A stretch of 64,000 bases of DNA from Closterium sp. NIES-65 (GCA_948144175.1 CANXME010002096.1:1674001-1738000); one strand, 5' to 3'. Positions 1-12,558 are shown, counted from the stretch's first letter. Notes: a model not told the origin generated them from the sequence alone. Translations and numbers: made by a program.

Positions 1-2366
1 TTGGCCGGGTCTCGTAGCGCAACAGCCACGTGTCCGAGATCGCACAGCTCGCGCCGCCCGCTGCGGCCGCTGGTTACGGAATTGAATCCGCCCGCGACGC
101 CATTCCTTGGGTGGTGTTGGAGCAGGGACGAGCTTAACGGATGCGACTCAAACGAGTCTAGAGGACTCGACGGACCAAACGAACGCGATTCTGGCTTGTG
201 CAAATCTTCCTGGGAAAGCAGATGAGAGGCTTCGTCGGGCACCGCTTCAGCGGGTGCGTCAGCGCACGTCGCAAGGGCGTGGAAGATCGCGAGGCGCTCC
301 TCGAACCGCCGCTGTTGTCGCTCGCGGCGGCTCTCCGTTCTGCGAAATCGCGGGGAAGATTCGCGAAGGCCGGTCGTCGTGAAAGAATACTCTGCAAAAC
401 CCGGAGAACACCCGTAAGATGTAGTCTTTGACATCCTATTCCTCTTACGACATCTCACTGTGGGTACGATCGTGGCTAGCTGGAAGCTGGTGGAAGGCCT
501 GTAGAATCTCTAGAGATTGTCGCTGCTGGGAGCACGCGAGGACTCGTGAAAAGATGTTTGAATGTTCGTATTGAGGAGTCGGGGCGGAGATTACCAACGT
601 TTCACAAGGTTCTACTTTCGAGCTGGGAATTGGAGATCTGTATTCTTCACGAGAAGGCTGCTGATATTTTGAACGTTGTAGGTACGGACGTCTGGTCAGA
701 TTCGCGACACACGCGGTCAGAACACAGGTGTCTAGTTGCCGCCATGGTCCTCGTAAATGCTGAAGAAATTCCGTTGGATGGTCTCGTCGTCTCGAAGGCC
801 CTGTTCGATAGCAGGGGTACCTCACCAGCAACGGGTGAAAGAGGGCACACAACGCAACGCAACGCAAGTGAGGCCGCGCAACGGGAGTGAGTGAGTGCAA
901 CCCATCCGATCCAATCCAACATCGAGACGAGAATCGAGATTGGAGATTCGGACGGGATGGTGCCTGGGGGATTCCAGCAGAGTCGGGTCGGGGGACTCGG
1001 GACTCGGGACTCGGGAGTCGGGACGGGAGGGGAGCGAAGGATGGAGGGGGAGGGACGAATGGAGGGAGGACGGGAGGACGAGTAGATGGATCCAAATCAT
1101 CCCATCCAATCCTACGACATACCGTCCAATCCATTTTCATCCCATTCCATCCCAGGTCACCCAGCCCATCCCCATCCCATCTCATCATTCCTTCCCCAAC
1201 CCCATGATCTGACGATGATCCATCCATCCCATCCGACCACCACCACCCACCCTACGTGCGACAATTGCCCCTTCATCCAGTGGCACAAGAAAACGTGCTT
1301 TTTGACACGCCAGCAAGGCACGCCACGCCACGCCATGCCTTAATTTGAGTAGAAAGAGACAAGCAATCCAGAATTGTAGGTGAGGGGACAGCTGGAAGTC
1401 TAGGCAATGGCAGCATTGTCCTCCGCTGCGCGAATGAGAATGGAGATTACATTTTGAAATGCGCTAAACTGTAACGCGGTTAGGAACTTCGGATGGTGCG
1501 AAAATTCATCAGCTTGAATTATACATTTATCCACAGCTAAATAACCAGCTGAGAATATTTTTGCCAATTTTCGTTTACAAGTGATCAAGAAAAAGATGTA
1601 CAGAATGCGCACTCCGTGACAATTTCATTTGTGGCCACTACCCATTTTTTGTGGCTGTCCTTTGCTACAATCCCGTGTAAATATCTACTGTTATGAGAAA
1701 GGCCCTCAAGTCGCAAGATCGCGTTCACTGTTTTCCCACTATTTTGTGCTGTTTTTGAATGAGCCCTGTCTGAGCTAAACATAATCAAACTTCGTCGAAA
1801 CAAAGTTTGCTGAACAATCAGTAGCAGGGGGGTGAGCGAGAACACCAGCTTCTAAGTTCTAAGCAATTCTTATGAAACATGACAACTGCCCAGAAAATTT
1901 CGTAATGAGAGAGTGAGGAGTGAGGTGGGGATATGCAGATTTGGCGAGAATGTGATCTAACCGTTGAATCAGCATGACGTAGTCCGCGATGCAAGCGGGC
2001 ATAGCTCATCAGGTTTTTTCACAAGACATGTGGGGTGAAGCTACACTCACAAAACACTTGGCTACTTGGTTACACCAGCAGAAAAGGGTACTTCCTTTCC
2101 CTCTATGCAACCCCATGCCATCTGTTGCTACACACAAAATTATCAAGAGTAACGTATAGAGAAACATAGCAACATACCGAAGGCAGACTGGGTGGTCTAC
2201 CAAAAGGACACTCCAATACTGGGTCTTGGTTTGAAACCCCTTCATCCTACTTCCTCATTCATAAGCAATAACTAACATCTGGTAGACACCATTATACACA
2301 TACCTTACATCATAGACTCATGACCAGCACAACAACCTTCCAAGAGTGTGAGGGATGAAATGGTTT
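1..2366. other. Left host flank without a convincing gene
   Basis: No reading frame here has recognisable domains or codon bias that stands out from its opposite strand. The first 450 bp are GC-rich and could be the end of a gene that starts outside the window, but no frame is clearly coding. 1340-2366 is AT-richer, with short frames only. This DNA was contiguous with position 38367 onward before copia E inserted, because the TCAGT duplication occurs at 2367-2371 and 38362-38366. Confidence 0.5.
940..1245. repeat. Low-complexity GGGACTC and CCATC-type repeats
   Basis: Around 985-1030 the sequence iterates GGGACTC/GGGAGTC with GA-rich spacers. Around 1090-1240 it becomes a degenerate CCATC/CATCCCAT array. 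Open frames across this tract on both strands follow from the repeats and are not genes. Confidence 0.6.
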
Positions 2367-2371
2367 TCAGT

Positions 2372-3244
2372 TGTTGGAAACAATCGGTCTTAAGCGCCTC
2401 TGTCGTGTCAAAACACTAAGGCACAAACGAAGCGAAACATATCGAGGCACCGGCGAGTCAACCCTCGGAGGTTGAAGCAACCGTTGGAGGTTATGCGAAA
2501 GTCAAAGGTCAGCGACCTTTGACCTGACAAGTACAGCGCGACAGCAAGGACGCACAACTGACTCGCTACAGAGCAGTTGCCCGAGTCGTCACTGTAACAG
2601 CAACAGTTAAAATAGTTGAACCGCAACAGCAACAGTTAAAATAGTTGCAACCGTATCTCTTCGTATTCCTTGTACTCTTAATATAATCTTGTATCTCCTT
2701 TCTTTAATCAACTCACTTTGCCCTTGTTGGGCTGAGAATTTCAGCCTTAGGATCTTTGCAGAGAATAGGCTAGTAGGTGCTAGAGTAGCACAGTGGAAGT
2801 CTTGAGTGAATGTACTTGTGCTGGTATGTGAGAACAAGTAATTGATTAAAGCAAATGGCATACAGGAATATATAGAAAGGATAGATTACAAGAAGCGGTT
2901 ATGTTTATCGAGACGCGTAACGCTTCGACTATCGAGGTGGTTACTGTTCACTGAAGCGTCGCTTGCTGTTACGTAACCTCCAGGCGGTTACAGCTCGCAA
3001 CCTCCAGTTGCGGTTTGATGTGGTACGCGCCTTTTCGACTTCGTACTCCTTTTGTTGTGCTTCAGTATCGGGTGAGGTTCGATACTACAGAAACGCACTA
3101 AGTCATGCGTTCATTTTCCCAACAGCCCTCACATACTAGCGCAAGGTGGTTCAAACACTCTTTATTAAAACGCTTCCGCTACTACACCAATTCTACTCGG
3201 AGTTCACCCCTGCAAAGATCCTAAGGGGCCTTTTCAGCCCAACA
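2372..3244 (+). repeat. 5' LTR of copia E (interrupted)
   Basis: It matches 35446-35886 from its first bases (TGTTGGAAACAATC) to its end CCCAACA, which is followed directly by the primer site. About 405 bp of the length is a later insertion (2725-3124 plus duplicated GCCCT). Without it the LTR is about 468 bp. Confidence 0.88.
2725..3124. mobile_element. Solo LTR or short non-autonomous element inside the E LTR
   Basis: This 400-bp segment starts TGTTGGG and ends CCCAACA, giving the TG...CA ends and short inverted terminus of an LTR. It is flanked by exact GCCCT copies at 2720-2724 and 3125-3129. The other E LTR copies (35446-35886, 36122-36335, 38141-38361) lack it, which proves the insertion and its boundaries. 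It has no coding capacity. A solo LTR is the simplest reading; its parent element is not in the window. Confidence 0.8.
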
Positions 3245-3299
3245 TGGTATGAGAGCTATCAGGGGGAATTCAACTTCTATACCAACAGTTTCAATCAGC

Positions 3300-4922
3300 A
3301 TGGCTACACAAAAGTGAAGGAGCAACTCCAACGTCTCCCAGGGCACTACTCCTACTCCACCTACTGCCTCTGGCCTAGAGACAGAGGAGGGCACGGCAAC
3401 AAGACCCAGAGCAACATCTACTGAGACTCCCGCGAATCAACCTGCAGACTTCGACCAGAGCATGATGGAGAAGTTTTTCTCCTTCATGTCCTTCTACGAG
3501 CAACACCAGCAATCGGCATCTGCGCAGTCACAGAACAGCAACAACAGTCAAAATATGGTTACATATTTTATATAATAGTTTGCAGTTGTAGTGTAGACAT
3601 AGCATCATGTTTGGTGGTGCACCTCCTTGTGTTGCTGTTTGCCTATATGTACTTGCCATTCTAGTGAAACATCATTCCTCTCGATATTTCTCCTAACTAA
3701 ACTCACTCGAACCTCAACCACCAAGGCCCCTAAGCCCTGGCTCCTAAGCCCACCTCTTCCTAGTATTTTGACAACAACAACGGAGCAACACCCACGAGTC
3801 TCGACGGCTCATCGTATGCACGAGGAAATCAACAATAGCAACCTACCTTTGCTCCATACGAGCACGGGTCCATCAGCTTTATGCCACACCCACAGCCCTC
3901 ACCTGGACAAGAAAAACCACTGGACGCATTACAAGCTCAGTCGCAGTTCGCACACGTTCTGAAGATGCAAACGTCAAAACCCTTTGATGGAAAGGACTTC
4001 TTCACCTGGTCGTTCGAGTTTGAGCTGATGATGGAAGGCGCGCAGATACTCGGGTTCTTTGACGGGTCTCTGCCATATCCAACAAACGGCACACAGTACA
4101 AGAAATAGCAGTACACCTATCAGTCAATGATGGCGTACACGATCCTGCTAAGGAACATCATCCCGACTCAACAGCAGAACATAAGGACTTACCGAGGATA
4201 CGGCAACTCCGCGGAGCTCGCGTAGAACCACCTCAAGAGCCCGTATCAAAAAACAGACATTGTAAGTCAAAGTCTGTTAATGGCGCAACTGACAACGGTT
4301 GAAATGAAACCAGGGGAGAAAGGAATGGCGTACATCAAACGATGTCGCGAGTTGCGCGACAAGCTTTTCGATGCAGAGGGTCGATTTCTGAAGACGCCTT
4401 CGTGACAGTCATCATCAGCAGCCTCGGTCCTCAATGGCGTGCCACAAAGGCCATCCTCCGAGCTCACGGAAGAATCTCCGAAGCAGCGCTCTGCGCCGAA
4501 ATCCACGCCGAGCAGCAAGACATGGACCTGCAAGAAGAACAACACAGAAAGAAGACATCAGCACCGGGATTCGCGTTCCATACCCAGCGACGCTACAACA
4601 ACAACAACAATCGACCAAAAATCGTACCTCCGTTCTGCCACCTCTGCAAGACTTCAGGGCATCCTCGTACGCACTGCCCGAATCGACAACAGTCAACGTA
4701 GCCTCAACGCCAACTTCGCCCTTCAAGCAGTCAAGTCGCCTCAACGCAAGCAAAACCGACAACTTCAGTACAAGTCTCAACAACATTGACCGGACAACCT
4801 GCACAAGGAGCAAGAAACATCATCAGCTGCATGGCAAAGCTGAGTGACTCCTACATCACCGAGTCACCACCACACTACTCACCGGAAGACCAACTCGACG
4901 AAACCACACCCCGCCGCGAGTC
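3300..4922 (+). pseudogene. Copia E gag (decayed 5' part)
   Basis: Gag begins at the ATG at 3300, 56 bp past the primer site. The start is supported by alignment with sister copies at 35948 and 36397. The reading continues through a conserved FDGKDFFTWSFEFEL block near 3990. A zinc-knuckle CxxC...H...C segment lies near 4640-4675. Breaks relative to the sister copy include TGA in the sixth codon, a 226-bp insertion (3547-3772), TAG at about 4106 where the sister has CAG, TAG at about 4222 where the sister has TAC, and frame changes. Copia gag packages the RNA into virus-like particles; this copy cannot. Confidence 0.8.
3547..3772. mobile_element. Short MITE-like insertion in E gag
   Basis: Compared with the sister gag at 36.6 kb, E carries about 226 extra AT-rich bases here. 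They start GTCAAAATA and end TATTTTGAC, a 9-bp inverted terminus. Both sides are CAA repeats, so the target duplication cannot be placed. Family unknown. Confidence 0.45.
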
Positions 4923-4927
4923 ACTTC

Positions 4928-5059
4928 TGTTGGAATGAACGAACAGGAATGATTGAACTAACAGTGAAATCAGTACAAGTACCTAACACTAGAATTGTGT
5001 ACCCCCTATAGGCTAACCCATTGTAGTCTAAACAAGCACAACATATATAATGTTTGACA
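4928..5059 (-). repeat. 3' LTR of copia D
   Basis: 132 bp; matches 12224-12355 with about six substitutions. It starts TGTTGGAATG and ends GTTTGACA on the plus strand. Confidence 0.9.
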
Positions 5060-5287
5060 CACCCCCATAGGCGAAGTGGGGGAGAACTAGGGGTCACAAG
5101 ACCAGTCAAGGCAAAGTAAGGCAAAACAAGCTCAGGGTGGATCTCAAGGATACCACACAAATTCCGAGCACAAGCAAGTGGTCACAAGACCAATTCACAT
5201 GCAGGTCTATAATAGAACAAGAGGTACAAAGATATCAACCTAGCAAGAGTAAACATGCAGGTATATATATATAGATCACAGTACAAA

Positions 5288-8200
5288 CAGACTCAAGAAG
5301 TAAGCAAGTGAGGTCCAGTAGGCACAAGGCCTAGAAGAGTGCAAAAGCGCTGATGGTCACAAGGCTGAAGCCCCTTGATGAACACATCAGCAGTGTTGCC
5401 CTCAGAGGCCACGTAACGAAGATCAAGCTGACCACGCTGCTACAGCTCTTGAGCAAGGAAGTAGCGCAGAGCAATGTGCTTCGTTCTGTGCTCCAGCCTG
5501 TGCTCCTGACACAAGGCAATGGCTGCCTTGTTGTCGACGTACAGCACTGGAGGAGAACGAGGCCGCTCTCCAAGGTCGGTCAGCAAGTAGGTGAGCCAGC
5601 GAAGCTCCTGGGCCGCCATGACTGTGGCGTAGATCTCAGCCTCACAACTGGAGCTGAGAACAGAAGAAGAGCGAGTAGAACGCCAAGAAACAGAACCAGA
5701 GCCAAGACTGAAGGAGTAACCCTGAGACGACCGCTGAGTAGCCTGGTCGTCTGCCCAAGAAGCGTCTGAGTGCCCAGTGAGAACAACTGGGACTCGCCCT
5801 CCAAGCCCTAGCCCCATGCCCGACTTACTGCACAAGTAGCGCAACACCCTCTTAGCTGCATCCATCTGCTCCTTCCGGTGACGGCCGGGAGTGACATAGC
5901 GTGCAAGAATGCTAAGAGGGTATGCAAGGTCAGGTCGAGTGCAGGTCATCAGGTACATGAGGCAACCCACAAGCTCTGGATACGGGCCACTCGGCTCTAC
6001 GGACTCATCCAAAGGCAGAGCTGAGAGCGAGTGACCGGTAGGCAGAGGAGTGGGCTGAGGCAAGGAGTACGTGAAGCCGAAGCGCAGAAGGACCTGCTGC
6101 ACCATCTGTGACTGAGTCAAGGTGATGGTGCGGCGTGCTCTGTCCCGGGTGATCCGCTAGCCAAGATAGCTTGTAAGTTCACCCAGGTCTGTGCACGTGT
6201 GTCTCTTCTGCAGCTCCGACTTCACGTGGGCGAGTGCCGGAGTGTCAGCAGAGGCAAAGACCAAGTCGTCGACGTACACGAGGATGTAGAACGGCGGCAG
6301 TGAGGTGTCAGTGCGTAGAAACAGCGACGGGTCAGCAGTAGAAGGCGCGAACCCAAGAGCCGCAAGTGTAGTCCTCAGTGTGTCGTGCCACTCACGTGGC
6401 GCTTGGCGGAGACCGTAGACCGGCCATCGGAGGCTCCACTGGGTACCAGGAGGGACCGACCCAGTAAAGCCAGGTGAGCGGCGCAGCCAGATCTCCTCGT
6501 GCAGGCTACCCTGTAGGAAAGCAGTGCTGAAGTGAAGAGTGTGGAGCTCGTAGTCACGCTGAGCGGCGACGTGTAGCGGAATCCGAAGAGTGGTCATCTT
6601 CGGTGGGGGAAGGTCTGGAAGAAGTCAACTCCCTCTCGCTGACTGAAGCCTCGTGCAACGTAACGCGCCTTGAAGACAAGGGGAGAGCCCGGCGGCCGCT
6701 TCACCCTGAAAATCCACATGCCACTGACGATGTTCGCCCCATGCGGGGGAACCTCGTCGACGTAGGTGCCTGTGGACTTCCAGGAAGCCATCTCTGTGTC
6801 CATGGCTGTGTGCCACTGAGAGGAGTAGGGACCGGCTATCTCCTCTGCGTAAAAGTGTGGGGTCGGGATGTGTGGTGCATGCGGGTCTCCCTCAGGGGAA
6901 ACAAGCATGGTCACGAGATTGGGGCAAAGCGGCAGCAAAGCACTCAAACTCCTCGTGCCTGTCCTCAAGGATGTCAGTGCCAAGAGCACACTCACCCCCG
7001 ACGGACGGAGGACAGACAGACGCAGACTCAGCAACTAGGCTAGCGGCGTAGTCTAGACGACAGGTGGCAGCAAAGTCGACAAGCTCAGCAACTAAGGCAG
7101 ACGGAGCAGCGGACTCAAAGGAAGGGTCAGTGACAACAGTAGCCAGGAGACGCGTGACAGTAGGACTGGCAGCACGAAGGGAGTCTGACTCCGGGTCAGC
7201 AAGATCAGGAAGAGAGGACGCAGGAGGAGATGGCAGTGGGACACGCTGTGGAGCAGTGGAAGGACGAAGCGCCATCCGGTGAGTGCATGGGGCAGCATGA
7301 AGACGCTGACGCGGGACACGACTACCAGTGAGAGCAACACGAACAGGCGACGCAGGACGTGACTCATGCGACGCAGGACGAGACCCAGGCTCACGACGCT
7401 TAGTAAGACCTCGAGTCGGACCAGTGTAAGGAGCAGGACCAGGGAGAGAGGAGGCAGACGGTAGCTGCGACTGCAGCTGGACAGACGGAGGACACCCTAA
7501 GGAGGGAGGAGGACAAGGAGGAGGGAGCTGACCAATAACCTGCTGAAGGAGCGGAACGAAGTACGGCCGCGGCCGTGTAGCGACTTCAGAACCAGCAGAG
7601 ACACTGACGCCAGGGTCCTCAGCACCAGCAGCAGCTCCAACTCCTGGGTCCTCAGCATCCGTAGCAGCTCCAACGCCCGACTCCACAGCACCTGCAGCAG
7701 CACCAGCGCCACGGTCCTCAGCACCAGCAGCAGCTCCAACGCCCGGGTCCGCAGCACCAGCAGGAGCTCCAACGCCCGGGTCCTCAGCACCAGCAGCAGT
7801 TCCAACGCCCGGGTCCTCAGCACCAGCAGCAGCTCCAACGCCCGGGTCCTCAGCACCAGCAGTAGCTCCAACGCTCGAGTCCTCAGCACCAGCAGCATCA
7901 CCAGCACGCGGGTCCTCAGCACCAGCCGTAGCTCCAACGCCCGGGTCAAGAGCACAAGAAGCAGCTCCAACCTCTGGGGCCGCAGCACCAGCAGCACCAG
8001 TAGAGTCTCCAGCACCAGCAGCAGCAGCGGGGTCCGCGGCACCACGCGCGCCACTCCGAAGAGTGCAGCGCCGCTCGTACCACTCACGAATCCGCTCACG
8101 GGAGGGGAGCTCCCGAGTAGGAGGAGAAGCACTAGCACCAGTCCCAATAGTACGCCTGGCTCCATAGGTACCTCTCCTGAGGCTGCAGTACTGTAAGTAC

Positions 8201-10382
8201 CACTCACGCAGCTGCTCCGAGGAGAGGGCTCCTCCAGGTGTAGGACTCCCAGGCTCAGCACCTCCAGACTAAGAACCCCCAGACTCTGGACTCTACGGCT
8301 CAGCACCCCCAGGCTCAGCACCCCCAGGCTCAGTACCCCCAGGCTCAGCACCCCCAGGCTCCGCACCCCCAGGCTCCGCACCCCCAGGCTCAGCACCCCC
8401 AGGCTCCGCACCCCCAGGCTCCGCACCCCTAAGCTCCGCACCCGCAGCAGGACCGGAGTTGACAGCTACCTCAACAGGCTCAACCGGGTCTACCTGAGAC
8501 ACACCTGAGGGAGCAGCACCCTGAGGGGGGAGGGGGTCTACGACAGCAGCACATGGCGCGAGGAAGAGAGGCGGGGGGGGGGAGCGAGGCAGTGCGGTAG
8601 GGGAAGAGGCGGTAGTAGGGGACGGACTCGTCAAAAGTGACGTCCTGAGAGGGCAAGACTCGGCGCGAGGTGGCGTGGTAAAACTGCCAACCAAGCGCGT
8701 TTGGGAAAAAGCCGAGGAAGACGCAGGGAACAGCACGGGAGGAGAGCTTGTCCGCAAACGTATCGCGGACAAAAGCTGAAGATCCCCAGACCCGGAAACG
8801 CGACGCATCGTTAACCTCCCCCGTCCACAAGTGTGGGCGAGTTCTCCGGCAAGGAGACACGGGGCCAGAGGTTGAGCTGATGCGCAGCGTACCGGACTGC
8901 AAACGGCCACAGAAAGTGGGGGGCAGTCGCATGGATCAAGGAGGTACGGGCGTCCTCCATGACCAGGCCATTGCGGCGCTCCGCGATCCCATTCTGCTAT
9001 GGAGAGGCCGGAAGTGTGAACGACTGCTCAATGCCGTGCTCAGCACAGTAGGCTGCCAAGAGGTCGGAGGAGAACTCACCACCTCTGTCAGAGTGCAAGC
9101 GCAGGACAGGAAAGTCCGAGTGGAAACGCTCGCTGAGCTGGAGACGGGCTCTGCGGATCCAAGGGATCAAGACATCAGTGACCTCACCCTTGGTGCGCAA
9201 GGGGAAGACCGTGGTGTAGCGCGAGTAGTCGTCAACAACTATCAGGAAGTACCTCTCCTGACCCTGACCATGGACGGGGGCTGGGCCCCACACGTCCATG
9301 TGGAGCGTCTGCAAGGGAGCAGTCATCGGGGGAAACGAGGAGGAGTGAGGAGAGGCGCGCTGCCGCCCCTCAACACAGGGAAGACAGGGAGGGGCAGGTG
9401 AGGGAGGGAGGGGAGAAAGGACCCTGGGCAGGCCAAAGACAAGGTACCGGGAGTGCATGGCACGAAGCCGCTGCACAGACGGGTGGCCAAGGCGTTGGTG
9501 CCAGAGGACAGTCTCGTGTGCCAGAGAGCGACACGAGCAGGGGGCCGACAGCTGACCTGACGCGGACGCAGACGTAGACGCAGCAACCTGAGGGAACTCA
9601 GTGGTCAGTGTGTACAGGTCCGACCCCGGCTGCCGAGTGAAGGTAGCCAAGTGACGGCCCGTACGAGCACACGTGCAGTGTGTGACTCGCTCGTAGGCAG
9701 GGGTGAACTGGTGAACACCCCCGTCCTGGAGCGCACATCCTGCCACTAGGTTCGTAGAGAATGAGGGGAGGTGGAGACCTGACAGTGTGCCCGACGGGAC
9801 CACAAGACAAGGGAGGACAGTGGAGGAGGTCGCAATGACCGGACCCCCAGAGGGGTCAGCGAGGGAGACAGCAACTGGCCGAGCAAGCGGCTCAAGGGCA
9901 GTGCGGTCACGAAAGAAGCAGCGAGAAGCACCTGAGTCCAGTGTGAAGGTGTGTAGTGCTGCAGTCGACTCAGTACCAGGGGGGGCAGACGCACAAGCAC
10001 CTAGAGCAGCAGCCTCACCAGCACCTGGGGTAGCAGACACGCGAATACCTGGAGCGGCAGATGCACTAGTCCTAATGCCCGGGTCGGGCGGCACACACAG
10101 GTACTCAGCACCCTCTCCACTAGTAGACATCACATACATAGCAGTGAGAATAGCATCAAAGTCTAGAACATAGATATCAATCCCCTTCTTCAAGAGATCA
10201 ACCCAGCGGGGCAGCTCAGTGGCCTGAGGGAACTGAACATGCCAAGCGTCGTTGAGACGAGCGAAGCAACGCTGTGTGGCGTGCGGTCCCCCACACGGGT
10301 GACCAGTGCGGTCACCAGTGCGAATGACGTACGTGCAGCTAAAGCCACCCCCTCCCCCCCCCCCTCGTGCTGAGAGTACCAC
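5288..10382 (-). pseudogene. Copia D pol (protease, integrase, RT, RNase H), decayed
   Basis: Read on the minus strand from 10382: a linker, the retropepsin motif DSGAS, the GAG-pre-integrase block WHQRLGHPS with a downstream CxxC, and the integrase core (DVWG, HSDRGGEFSS). A long Pro/Gly/Ala repeat linker (8455-7590) follows. The RT comes next (ANIVSGMWIFRVKR, VYGLRQAPREWHD, YVDD near 6270), then RNase H (HSDASWADDQ, SCEAEIYA, YVDNKAAIAL), ending at a TGA near 5290. Breaks: frame changes near 9000, 8930 and 6890-6900, a frame loss near 6600, and TAG codons at 5440-5442 and near 6160. The first TAG is CAG in both sister copies. Not functional. Confidence 0.85.
7590..8455 (-). repeat. Coding minisatellites in the D integrase-RT linker
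   Basis: Two arrays lie side by side. Near 8290-8455 a 15-bp unit encodes Pro-Gly-Gly-Ala-Glu about eleven times. Near 7590-7990 a roughly 36-bp unit encodes GAEDPGVGAAA-type repeats about nine times. The same linker in A (23600-23830) and C (26480-26710) has the 15-bp unit in different numbers. Confidence 0.8.
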
Positions 10383-10399
10383 TCACGGACCTCCTGGGG

Positions 10400-11500
10400 C
10401 GACGGAGTGTGCTGCTGGCCCTGGCCACCGCCAGCGCCTCCACGACCACCACCGCCGCCGCCACCTCCTCGACCACCCCAGCCTCTGCAGGCGCCGCGTC
10501 CACCGCCACCTCCACCACCGCCTCCGCCCCTGCCACCTCCCCCGCCGCTGCCGCCACCACCCCCACCGCTGCCACTAGCCCCTCCAGTCGCGCCACCACC
10601 CCCACCGCCGCCACCGCCCCCACCACCGCCTCCCCCGCCGTCACCGCCACCGCCCTTGCCCCCTTTGCCCTTGCTGCTGCGGCGCCCGCTCGGAGCAGAC
10701 GCAGTCCCGACCTTCTCAGCACCAAGGAGGTCGACAGCAGCAGCAGAGGCGACAGAGGGAAGAAGGGGGGAAAGAGATCACCCCTCAAAGAACGGGGTAC
10801 GGGGGTCGCCACGAGAGGCACCTACAGCGACTATGCTAGCCTCAGCTGCAAGGAGTTCCTTCTCGAGGAGGGCAATGGTGAGCTCAGTGGGGCAGCGAGC
10901 TAGGAAGTGGTCCCTGACTGAGCGCAGAGTGTCACGGAGGCGGGTGACTAGGTGGTAGAGAGTGAGCCAGAGCGGGGGTGAGGTCTTGGCAAGGAACTCA
11001 TCAGGCATAGCGGCGCGGAAGCGAGCCTCACTAGTGCGGAGGTGCGTAATGAGGTCAGCGACTTTGTGGTAAGAGGCTAAGTCGGGGAACAGGTAGGGAA
11101 GAGAGAGACGACCTAGTGCGGCAGAGGCCGTTGAGGAGTAGCGGGCAACGACAGCAGTGTACAGTGCATGTGCAGTCTTGTGCTGCCGAAAGTGCTCGCG
11201 CTCATCTATCGGCAGGGAATTGCGAATAGCAAAGCGAGCGTGGGCGTCACGAGTCTGCCACTGTGAGCGAGCAGTGCTATGAGCAGTAGCAGCAGGGGCA
11301 GTGACATGGCCTAGGGCGTGGTCGTACAGTGAGATGTCGTCCTTTGCAGTGAGCTGTAGATAGAGGTGCAGGTCATCTAGCCAAGTGTCAAACTTCAGTA
11401 GGCGGCCCTCAGCATCGAAAGCTAGCACAGGTGGGCTAGCGATAGGAGCAGTAGGAGCAGCAGTAGGAGTAGGAGGGTGAGACAGGTAGGGCGGCTCGGA
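10400..11500 (-). pseudogene. Copia D gag with Gly-rich tail
   Basis: The minus-strand frame from about 11500 carries the family gag signature: FDAEGR, LDDLHLYLQL, RYSS, LPYLFPDLA, DLITHLRTS, VRDHFLARCP and VGASRGDPRTPFFEG (11428-10778). It is homologous to A gag at 13856. It continues into a Gly-rich, low-complexity tail (10660-10340) whose GGT/GGC repeats create long proline frames on the other strand. The frame changes inside the Gly tract. Confidence 0.8.
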
Positions 11501-11599
11501 CAGTACGCGCGGCGCGGTTCAGTTCAGGTAGGGCGACGCGGCTCGGGTAGGGCGGCGCGGTTCTGTTCAGGTCGCGCGGCTCGGCTCGGACTGGGCGGC

Positions 11600-12135
11600 T
11601 TGGTACGGGTCGCGCGGCTCGGCTCGGTCATGGAGGGGCTGTGGCGGTCACGGGCCGTTCGGGGCCTCCCAGGGCGAGCGCGGGGCCGTTCGGGGCCTCT
11701 AGGGGCGAGCGCGGGGCCGTAAGGGCCCGTTAAGGGCGAGCGCGGGGCCGTTCGGGGCCTGTAGGGGCGAGCGCGGGGCCGTAAGGGGCCGCTAGGGGCG
11801 AGCGTGGGGGCCGTTAGGGGCCTCTAGGGGCGAGCGCGGGGCCGTAAAGGGCCTCCAGAGGCAATCACGGGGCCGTTTGGGGCCTCTAGGGGCGAGCGCG
11901 TGGCCGTAAGGTGCCTCTAGGGGCGAGTGCGGGGCCGACGGGGGCCTCTAGGGAGGTGAGCGCGGGGCCGACGGGGCCGTTAGGGGCGATCGCGGGGCCG
12001 ACGAGGTCGCTAAGGGGCGAGTGCGGGGCCGTAAGGGGCAAGCGCGTGGGCCGACGGGGCCTTAAGGGGCGGCGCGCAGGTCGCTAAGAGGCGGGTCGCG
12101 GGTCGCGGGGCCTTAGGGGGCCGTGAAGAACGAGG
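11600..12135 (-). repeat. GC-rich minisatellite in the D leader
   Basis: Between the primer site and gag of D lies an array of a roughly 28-32 bp unit built around GGGGCCTCTAGGGGCGAGCG and CGGGGCCGTAAG, with substitutions and indels between units. In the sense RNA (minus strand) it is C-rich. A and C have comparable leader arrays. Confidence 0.75.
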
Positions 12136-12223
12136 CGCCCTAGGACGCAGTTAGGTAGGTAGGTAGGTAGGTAGTGGTGGGCCCTAAAAAAAACGGTCTT
12201 AGCGAAGGACCTGCTCTATACCA

Positions 12224-12355
12224 TGTTGGTATGAACGAACAGGAATGATTGAACTTACAGTGAAATCAGTACAAGTACCTAACACTTCAATTGTGTACCC
12301 CCTATAGGCTAACCCATTGTAGCCTAAACAAGCACAACATATATATTGTTTGACA
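12224..12355 (-). repeat. 5' LTR of copia D
   Basis: 132 bp, TGTTGGTATG to GTTTGACA on the plus strand. On the minus strand it is followed by the primer site TGGTATAGAGCAGG, which fixes the orientation. Confidence 0.9.
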
Positions 12356-12360
12356 ACTTC

Positions 12361-12553
12361 AGCCGAACATGACATACGCTGCCATCGCCCAAAGCGAACC
12401 ATCCGTAAGGGACACATAGTTCTTGGACAGTTGCTGCGGACAGCACATGTGCTCCTCGTGACACTTCGTTCAGCGAGAACACCAACTTCGACGCAAAGTT
12501 GTAATCACAGTCGCCAACAATCAAAACCTGCGAACACGACGACAAGAAGTAGT
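12361..12553 (+). pseudogene. Copia E protease fragment between D and A
   Basis: With D and A spliced out, this stretch joins 4922 to 31549 in frame. It reads as a damaged protease segment (LDS...GQHMCSS) followed by VVITVANNQNLRT, which runs across the A insertion into a GAG-pre-integrase block. The usual DSG catalytic triplet reads DSC. A TAG stands where W is expected and a TGA where R is expected. Confidence 0.7.
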
Positions 12554-12558
12554 TCAAC

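Larger units (their letters stand above)
4928..12355 (-). mobile_element. Ty1-copia element D (family A/C/D)
   Basis: Two 132-bp LTRs (4928-5059 and 12224-12355), both TG...CA, enclose a minus-strand gag-pol. The target duplication ACTTC is at 4923-4927 and 12356-12360 and interrupts the gag-protease region of E. Immediately inside the right LTR, read on the minus strand, is the primer site TGGTATAGAGCAGG; the polypurine stretch (CTATGGGGGTG) borders the left LTR. The LTRs differ at about six positions, so D is not recent. Coding frames are broken by shifts and TAG codons. Confidence 0.92.

Noticed and set aside
445-1227. A 260-codon minus-strand frame in the left flank
   Set aside because: It runs through simple repeats, has several competing frames and no recognisable motif.
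7497-8441. A 314-codon Leu/Arg-rich frame on the minus strand
   Set aside because: It is a shadow of the GAEDPGVGAAA repeat in another frame; the integrase-RT linker frame matches A and C.
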